A stretch of 64,000 bases of DNA from Epiperipatus broadwayi (Eukaryota; Onychophora; Udeonychophora; Euonychophora; Peripatidae), in NCBI GenBank assembly GCA_028023455.1, contig JAQFVV010000020.1, positions 11,134,385 through 11,198,384 of the forward strand, written 5' to 3'. The notes beneath the pieces were generated by a model. The model searched no databases. It was given only the letters and a program-made list of their open reading frames with translations, and was not told where the DNA came from. Numbering within the stretch: position 1 is the first letter of the stretch; each line of letters opens with the position of its first letter. Positions 57,108 through 64,000 of this stretch are shown here, in pieces. The translations under genes were made by a program, and so were the position numbers.

Positions 57108-57120
57108 TAAGTCTGGCAAT

Positions 57121-58170
57121 GAAATAATTACTATTCCTATGCATATAACATACTTCTACTTCATTTACATATGTCTAAAATATACAGAATTCGATAAAAA
57201 GGAGAAAATAAAATTATTTTTAATAAAAATTTTAAAAATAAAAAATGAATCCTATTAAAAACAATAACTAAATTTGCTTTTTTTTAAAAGGTTAGCAAAA
57301 TGTTAATAATTTTACATTGTTTTTTTTTTCTTTCTTTTTTGCAACTTAAGAAGAGAATCAACCCATATCTTCTAACCTAGCAATGAACTTAATCTATTCT
57401 TGGCATGGAGAAAAAAAACTAATCAGGCGTGGGTTAAGGATAGTCCCAATAGTTCAAAATGTATTTCTTCAGTAGGCATCTTATCTCTAGTAATAGTAAT
57501 AGACGAGTTAGAATCAAAACGGCTCAAAGGCTATCATTAGGCATAAATGCAATTCTTATAGGATCATTGCCAAAATTCATAATATAAACAAAAATAGTGA
57601 AAAAACTTTTAAAGCATGCATGCACCCACACAAACGTACAAAAAAAGATTAATTATTTGTTCAGTTTTATATTAACAAATACGTAAATACATTTATAAAA
57701 AAAATAGCAATTTTCAGTTTAACTCTTTATGGGTTGTCTTTTTTATAATAGAAAAACTGCAATTTAATTAAACTTTTTTTTTAGTTATGTTTTAAAATGA
57801 TTTGAGATTTAAAACATTTAGATAAAAAAATCATTTGGTAATAATTTTTTTTTTTTTTTAATCATCAACGACAAAAAAAAAAAGTGAACTAATTTTACAA
57901 ATGTAGTAGAATATATTGCAGACAAAAAGGATAGAGACAAAATCAAATTCCAAAGACATAAACATTCTTACAGACAAGAGATATATCCAGAGTGATTAAA
58001 TGATAAACTTATTTTGTTATCACAGCATAAATAATAAATTGAAGTAAGGATGATTTGGGAAATTCATCAGAGAATGTATAGTTAGTATAAAATAAAGTGG
58101 AAAGATCTTCAAGGTTAGGAAGCACTTTGGCAAGTGAAGTGTTAGCAAATAGCTTTAAATAAAGTTAGCA
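57121..58170. other. AT-rich DNA without a recognised gene
   Basis: Nothing recognised. Confidence 0.45.
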
Positions 58171-58177
58171 TATAAAA

Positions 58178-58472
58178 TTAATAATATAAATGTAAGGGCA
58201 TTTATACAGAAAAGATAACAATATATTGTTTTATCTAAACACTTTTATTCACATCTAGCATGCTTTCGATGTATTACATATATTCTTAGCTCAATCATTT
58301 CTCAGTGTTCATGGGTAGTAAGTATACTTACAAACCATGAACACTGAAGAAATGAATGAGCCATGAATATATGTAATACATTGAAAGTATGCTAGGCATG
58401 AATAAAAGTGTCTAGAAAAAAAATTATGGTTACTTTTTCTGTATAAATGCCCTTATATTACTAATATTACAT
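58178..58472. repeat. Foldback element with ~130-bp arms
   Basis: Arms fold about 58325. From the outside: TAAGGGCATTTATACAGAAAA, AACACTTTTATTCA, TAGCATGCTTTC / GAAAGTATGCTA, TGTATTACATATATTC, CTCAATCATTTCT / GAAATGAATGAG and AGTGTTCATGG / CCATGAACACT. Moderate divergence between arms indicates age. Confidence 0.85.
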
Positions 58473-59150
58473 TCACACAGAAAAGAGATTTAAGTTTTGG
58501 AATTACATATAAAATTAGATATATATTATAAAAAAGTTTTACTGAACAACTACAAACATAAATATTACATTTTATAATTATTATTATTATTAAATTATTG
58601 CAGATGACACTTTATTTTAGGTGAAAGAATATGCATTACCACATTTTTCAATTTATTGTGAATGGTACAAAATATTGCAAATATATATTTTCTTCTTCAG
58701 TCTTAAATATATAAAATTTAATAATCCCAGAGCACCCACAAGTTTAATATTTAAATTTTACTAGTATAAATATGAAGTTTCAAATAATATGTTTTTCAAT
58801 ATGCCATGCATTATAAAGATGTATTTTCTTTAAGACCAAATATTGTATTTTGACTTTAAGTGAAGTGCTGTTTCTAATCCAAAACCCATTGAATTCACTT
58901 AATTTTTTTAAAAAAATTATATAATAAAAAAATTAGACAAAAAAAATTTTTTTTTTAAATTTTCTGGTTCCCATTGCACCACTTGGATAATGAGATTCAA
59001 AATGCTAAATTTCATCACATACTAAGTGTAGGTTAACTGCTTATAAAACTATGCCTTTGAAATTACAAATAACAATTTAACACTGAACTTTATCAACACC
59101 AATTTTTATCACAGGAAGAATGAAGAAAATATTAGTAACTTTATGTTAAA
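58473..59150. other. AT-rich DNA without a recognised gene
   Basis: Nothing recognised. Confidence 0.45.
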
Positions 59151-59325
59151 CTAAATTCCAAGAGATTGTAAAAGACCCAGAAAGAGACCACATGTGAAAT
59201 GGATGGATGAGATGAGAAAATGTGCAGGGGTGATGTGAAGAAGAGAAGCAAAAAATCGGAGATGGATTGAACTTGGAGAGACCTTCATCCTGCAGTGGAT
59301 TGATAATGGTTGATGATGATGATGA
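59150..59325 (+). pseudogene. LINE 3' end (ORF2 C-terminus) with GAT tail
   Basis: Plus strand reads RPRKRPHVKWMDEMRKCAGV, a stop where W is expected, then RREAKNRRWIELGETFILQW and IDNG, ending in (GAT)n at 59311-59325. This is the recognisable last segment of many LINE ORF2 proteins (RPRxRWxDxI.. then RWxxLxEAFxxQW). A three-base tail instead of poly(A) is seen in several LINE clades. Two more copies lie at 62.6-63.1 kb. Confidence 0.8.
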
Positions 59326-59329
59326 TTTT

Positions 59330-60490
59330 AGTTGAAGCCTTAATGCATATGCTTAATTTTAAAAAGCCATTAATATTAAATCATTTTATATTTTCTTTTC
59401 TTTTGAAATTTGATCCAATTTCTATTACATATAAATATTGCACTTCAAACAGTTTTTAAAAGGTTAGTTTTTATTACATAATCTGGATGATTTTTTTAAA
59501 GGAATATACATATATATTGTATGCATGTATGTTTTAATCAACTGCCTAGTTTGATGATTTTTGTTATTAATAATAACCATTTTTCTATTATTAAATCAAC
59601 ACACTGCAAATAATCAAAAATGAAAGCATTAAATAATAAAAACAAAAACAAAACTTCAATGCAGTTACTAAAAGAACAAAACTTTTACTGGAATGAAATT
59701 GATATAGACACAGCTCATTGTGAAAACCTTTGATATGTTTTTGTTTATAATAAAAATAAACAGAAGCATTTTTTCCAACTTTTTATCTTTACAAATCTTT
59801 ATATTTAATAAATACATTTTGGTCATGCTCGTTATATAGTATAGATAGGTGTCTTTGAAAATAATAATAATGATCTGTGATATAATAAAAATCAATATAA
59901 TTCATTTAAAGCAAAAATTTCCTAAGCAAAGCTTAAAGTATTGGGAAATGTCCAGGCAATATTTTGATTGTGACTAGATCTAAAATTTTGATTATTTTAA
60001 TTTTTTTAAAAAAAATCTACAAAATAATAAATATTAATTTATTTATTCACTTTTTATAGCATCCTTTTCCAAATTTTTCATAATCCCTGGATTGAGAAAT
60101 ATTAATCATCATAAATATACTTATAATTTTATATATACATTAATTCCACAATGAAAGGTCTCGCGCGGGGGGAGGTAGGAAATGACCTTAAGATGCATTT
60201 CCTGCTAAATGCTAATCATTTATCTTTTTTCAGATGATTTTATTAATGTGATTAAAGTAAAAAAAAAAAGTGATGAAATAGAAAATTATATATATTTAAG
60301 ATATTACACATAGTGGAGAGGAAGAAGTGAAGTTGAATTAATTATTCCAATGTGGTTGTATTTAATAGTAATAGGAATATTAATCTTTAATTAAACTATA
60401 TATTTAGACTGAAAAATAATAATAGAATTTCTAACTTAATAAATGATTAGTACATGTATAATTGAAAGGTTTTTATTATTCAGGAATTAA
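59330..60490. other. AT-rich DNA without a recognised gene
   Basis: Nothing recognised. TCGCGCGGGGGGAGG at 60162-60176 is an isolated GC-rich spot. Confidence 0.45.
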
Positions 60491-60492
60491 AA

Positions 60493-60945
60493 CAAATTCG
60501 AACACCGAAAGTAGTAGAACCAGGATCAAACTGGGACATTCTAAAACACCAAAAGTAGCAGAATCAAGATCAAACTGGGGACATTCTAAAACACCGAAAG
60601 TAGCAGAACCAGGATCAAACTGGGGACATTCTAAAACACCGAAAGTAGCAGAACCAGGATCAAACTGGGGATATTCTAAAACACCAAAAGTAGCAGAACC
60701 AAGATCAAACTGGGGACATTCTAAAACACCAAAAGTAGCAGAACCAAGATCAAACTGGGGACATTCTAAAACACCGAAAGTAGCAGAACCAGGATCAAAC
60801 TGGGACATTCTAAAACACCAAAAGTAGCAGAACCAAGATCAAACTGGGGACATTCTAAAACACCAAAAGTAGCAGAACCAAGATCAAACTGGGGACATTC
60901 TAAAACACCGAAAGTAGCAGAACCAGGATCAAACTGGGACATTCT
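60493..60945. repeat. Minisatellite, 45-bp unit, ten copies
   Basis: Unit: ACATTCTAAAACACCGAAAG, TAGCAGAACCAGGATC and AAACTGGGG. There are ten units: most are 45 bp, three are 44 bp (one G missing in the GGGG run), and the first is diverged. Two unit types (CCGAAAG with CCAGG, CCAAAAG with CCAAG) alternate in blocks. The last three-unit block repeats an earlier one, a higher-order period of about 134 bp. Because 45 is divisible by 3, the array is open on both strands (15-residue repeats HSKTPKVAEPGSNWG on plus, ECPQFDPGSATFGVL on minus). The 44-bp units break the frame, so coding is unlikely. Confidence 0.93.
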
Positions 60946-60949
60946 ACCA

Positions 60950-62580
60950 TTGCAGTACACCACATAGGGGATAAATGAGTAGTAATAAGCATTAAGATAT
61001 AATAATAATCAGGGAGATTGAGATCATAATTGTGAATACAAGAAGTTTGGCATCTCTAGATTAAATTGTAATAAGTTAATAATCAACATAAGATACCTGT
61101 ATTTTCCTACTTTTAACTTTTATCCTCTCAGTAAACTAATTTGATACGACATTAAACGAAAAAAACTCAAAAATTCCGTAGTAAAAAAAAAAAAAGTTAA
61201 ATTCAAAGCATTATTTAGCTTTACAATATATATATACTTTTTAATTTCTGTACACATCAAATATTAGAATACAGCCATAGTATATCTTTATTATGTATGC
61301 AAATAATCGTGTGTAGTGATGGAAAAGTAGGTAGAAAGAAATATCAAATAATAATAATCAGTAGAATCTTAAAAGCAAATGAGTTAATAATAAAAAAAAA
61401 TCAGATTTCAGATATTTTTAATAGAGGCTGAACTTTTTTTTTTTTTAATAATAATAATAAAACTTGTATATCCAATTAATTTTTAAAATATTTCCTAAAG
61501 TAAACAACTAGTTAAGAAGTCATATTTTTTTGTCCATCTTAAATCTTAATTCCTCCCATTATATAATTCTTCATCTTTTAACTCGATGTCAACTCTATGA
61601 TATGATAAATTTAAAGAAAATAGTTTGTCAAAATTACTAAAAATATAACTTGTTGACAGATTTAATAACGATATATATAAATGTCGACAGAGGGGGGAGA
61701 CGACATACAAAGAACGAAAACTAAGCTAATACTTTAATTTGAAAACTAAAAAATAAACGGAAGTGCAATTAAAAATACTATTAACTTATATTTTTATCAG
61801 GTACACATATATGTGGGTGTAAATATATACATTCAAATACGATCATGCACGCACAATAAGAGACAATAGTTAAGGCAGACTTTCACGTAAGGTAATCATT
61901 AGCAAGCAGACATTTTTTATACAATAATATTACGTATATTATAAAGTGAAAATAAAGAAATCAGAAATACGTACACATATGAAGTGGTCATTTTATTTTT
62001 ATTAGTAATCACTCGCCCCTCATAAATATAATATAGCTATCCTAATTCCAGGGAGAAAATGGGAAGTTAGAGCAAAGAATAAAAAAATTAAGTTTTTTTT
62101 TTTTTTATAAGCATTATGATTATACAATTTCGTGAATCCAAATATACCCCCATATTCTCATCTTAGTCCTTTATTCTGTTATTTGTGTTCTTGCAAGTTT
62201 TGTGGAGACCTTTCTTTCTGAAACCAAATATTTTGCTTCTTAACCTTGTACACATACATACTCTAATGTAAAAGTATAGAGAATTCATATATTGTATTTA
62301 TAATAATGGTTATATATATATTCACATAAAACATTTACGCTATTTTTTAATGCATAGCATTGTTATTATGTGTAAACAAAATTTAAAAGTTATATTGAAA
62401 TGGTAATTACGATTAATGGTAATTACTGAATATTATTAACTGATCGAAATATCTGTCAGCCCAAATAATTATTATGATTAAACAATTCAGCACATTTTAA
62501 AAGAAAAAAAAATATTTTTCTTTTCAATTCTGTAATATTTACAGCAGCAGTTTTTAAAAAAAAGATATAACGTATTTTGA
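60950..62580. other. AT-rich DNA without a recognised gene
   Basis: Nothing recognised. Several long A/T homopolymers. Confidence 0.45.
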
Positions 62581-62945
62581 GTAATAGAGACTTCAAACTG
62601 CTCAACAAAGTATGGAGAGATGTATGTTAAAAGTGACAAGAAGAGATCGAAAATAAAATACATGAGTGAGAGAACAAACAGGTGTTACTGGCATCATTTA
62701 AAGAAGTAAGGGATTGAAGCAGAGTTGGATTGGACATTTTGTTAGAAGAGATGATAATAAATATAGTTGAAATCTTAAACTGGATTCCAAGAGATTGTAA
62801 AAAAGTTAAAAAAACACACACGTGACTGGATGAAATAAAAAAGATTGCTGGAGTAATGTAGAGAAGAGAAGCTAGAGATCAGAGAAGATAGATTGAAGTT
62901 GGTGAAACCATCCTGCAGTGGATCGATAATGGTTGAAAATGATAT
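62580..62945 (+). pseudogene. LINE 3' end, longer copy
   Basis: Plus strand with frameshifts: IGHFVRRDDNKYS near 62727-62766 (family GHVLRxxDxR), then LNWIPRDCKKVKKTHT, DWMK, and REEKLEIREDR-like text ending CATCCTGCAGTGGATCGATAATGG. Same family as 59.2 kb but extends further upstream. The GAT tail is nearly absent (GAAAATGATAT). Confidence 0.72.
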
Positions 62946-62964
62946 ATATGTAGATTATATAGAA

Positions 62965-63105
62965 ATAGACCACATGAGATGGATGGATGAAATAAGAAAA
63001 TGTGCAGGGGTGATGTGGAGAAGCTAAAAATCGGAGAAGATGGATTAACTTGGAGAAACCTTCATCCTGCAGTAGTGGATTGATAATGGTTGATGATGAT
63101 GATAT
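62965..63105 (+). pseudogene. LINE 3' end, third copy, in tandem with the previous one
   Basis: GACCACATGAGATGGATGGA begins the copy, followed by AAATGTGCAGGGGTGATGTGG (here W is kept), CGGAGAAGATGGATTAAC, CCTTCATCCTGCAGTAGTGG and (GAT)n at 63091-63103. It is closer to the 59.2-kb copy than to its neighbour, so the pair is two separate insertions rather than a local duplication. Confidence 0.75.
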
Positions 63106-63109
63106 ACAT

Positions 63110-64000
63110 TGGTAAAACTGATGATTTTTAACAATATACACATTCAAAACAATATATATTTGCTCTGATTACCAGTTTAATTTGATTCCACAAATGCTAT
63201 AAACAAAAGGTTATTTATAGTAATTACTAAAAAAAAGTTGTTACCAAAAATTCCATTCACTCGGTATTCAAAAAAAATATTTTTAAGTTGTCAATCTTAA
63301 TTTTATCACTTCAAATGCAATCATATTTTGTAACGGAAGTAATATAAAAATTTTACTACTGATACTACAATAAATATTAAGCAGAGGGTAAATAATAGTG
63401 AACTGCCAGGACATTTTCAAGTATCACGGTAATTATCACATTGTTTTCAGTCAAAAAACTCGCCTACATATACATTTATTTATTACAGATCTAAGCAGTT
63501 GAGAAAAATGATAGAGTAATAAATTTAAGACCATTTCCTAATATCTAATTTCTCTCTCAACTTTCAAAAAGAGAGCTTAACATACATACATACATATATA
63601 TGTAAAATATATTTGTATTTAAAAAATAAATAATCATTACAATTCCTCACAGCTATAGAGTTGTGGACTCAAAATCTAACGTTGTGTCAATTAATTTTCA
63701 GCTATGGAAAAATAAATCTGTCTGATCAATGGAATAAAATTGTAATTGAATTTGACTCCTGTGTAACTAATTATACGATTATAAATATAAAATTTAAAGA
63801 TATATACATATGGAGAGTTTATTTTGCTGTTATTATTATTTGCCATTCAAGAAAGCAATCAATTATTTGTTTTCAGTTGCCTTTCTGGAGTTATTGCCTT
63901 GCTATAAAAGACTTCAATATGTTCTGCATTGCTGAATGCTATTTTCACATTAGTGCTAAAAAATTGTATACAATCAAAGAAGTTTGATCATTGGAAGAAA
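63110..64000. other. AT-rich DNA without a recognised gene
   Basis: Nothing recognised. A 108-codon open frame at 63661-63987 has no motif I know and a composition expected of random AT-rich DNA. It could be a fragment of an exon, but I have no support for that. Confidence 0.35.

Larger units (their letters stand above)
56618..57120 (-). mobile_element. Complete family A element with one hammerhead and a 15-bp target duplication
   Basis: The element is 56633-57105 (473 bp), minus strand, flanked by the exact 15-bp repeat TTTAAGTCTGGCAAT (56618-56632 and 57106-57120). Its 5' end is a perfect 50-bp palindrome (57058-57107). It then contains TCATCAGATTTTTAATTGG, GAAGAGTTGGAG and GAAGCCTGTCCATTAAA (shared with the 15.8-kb copy), the hammerhead, and a downstream part ending AGTCTGTGCTCATATAT. 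No protein coding. The only copy in the window for which both ends can be fixed exactly. Confidence 0.9.

Noticed and set aside
60462-60963. Repeat proteins on both strands over the minisatellite
   Set aside because: Frames are open only because the unit length is a multiple of three, and the 44-bp units break them; no promoter, splice or homologous protein evidence.
63661-63987. 108-codon open frame near the window end
   Set aside because: No recognisable motif and AT-driven composition; length alone is not enough in this background.
1-64000. CRISPR arrays, bacterial operons, promoters or terminators
   Set aside because: The window is eukaryotic repeat-rich DNA; the only regular array (60.5 kb) has no spacers and no associated genes.

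Overview
This is an AT-rich (roughly 70-75% A+T, by eye) stretch of eukaryotic nuclear DNA, almost certainly from an invertebrate animal. I see no host protein-coding exon, rRNA or intact tRNA gene. The repeats explain it best: degenerate non-LTR retrotransposons, Penelope-like elements with a GIY-YIG domain, hAT transposons and their short derivatives, tRNA-derived SINEs, large foldback repeats, and two families of short retroelements carrying hammerhead or hammerhead-like ribozyme cores. I cannot name the species from sequence alone. A mollusc or other lophotrochozoan would fit, but that is inference. The window is probably an intron or intergenic region.

Layout. 1-5 kb: a foldback repeat, then a complete but dead hAT element (747-4692, 8-bp target duplication) that holds a second short hAT element and a family B ribozyme repeat. 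5-15 kb: mostly unassigned AT-rich DNA with a somewhat GC-richer unassigned block (6.4-7.5 kb), a short foldback (10.1 kb) and a tandem duplication (11.6 kb). 15.4-16.1 kb: family A retrozyme-like unit with two direct hammerhead copies 436 nt apart. 16.6-18.6 kb: a short hAT element, a family B copy with a 15-bp duplication, and a foldback. 20-24 kb: SINEs and a 400-bp hairpin. 25-30 kb: family B copies around a LINE 3' part. 32-33 kb: a degenerate 195-bp tandem repeat with a GC-rich insert. 35.7-38.7 kb: a second LINE fragment, then two Penelope copies fused head to head as a ~1.9-kb palindrome. 39.5 kb: the best family B ribozyme. 41-46 kb: SINEs and an inverted pair of family A elements. 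49-54.2 kb: endonuclease and RT relics of a LINE with a Penelope relic between them. 55-58.5 kb: hairpins and a complete family A element with a 15-bp duplication. 59-63 kb: three LINE 3' ends with GAT-type tails and a 45-bp minisatellite.

How the parts may work together. The ribozyme families encode no protein. They have variable-length duplications (about 13-18 bp) as expected for reverse-transcribed elements, and the Penelope copies nearby are plausible (inferred) suppliers of the reverse transcriptase. The ribozyme cores recur across copies as CTGANGA, a short stem, GAAA, a 2-bp stem III and a cleavage site followed by a stem I strand. Most copies carry damage at former CpG sites. Two family A and two family B copies keep all or nearly all core bases.
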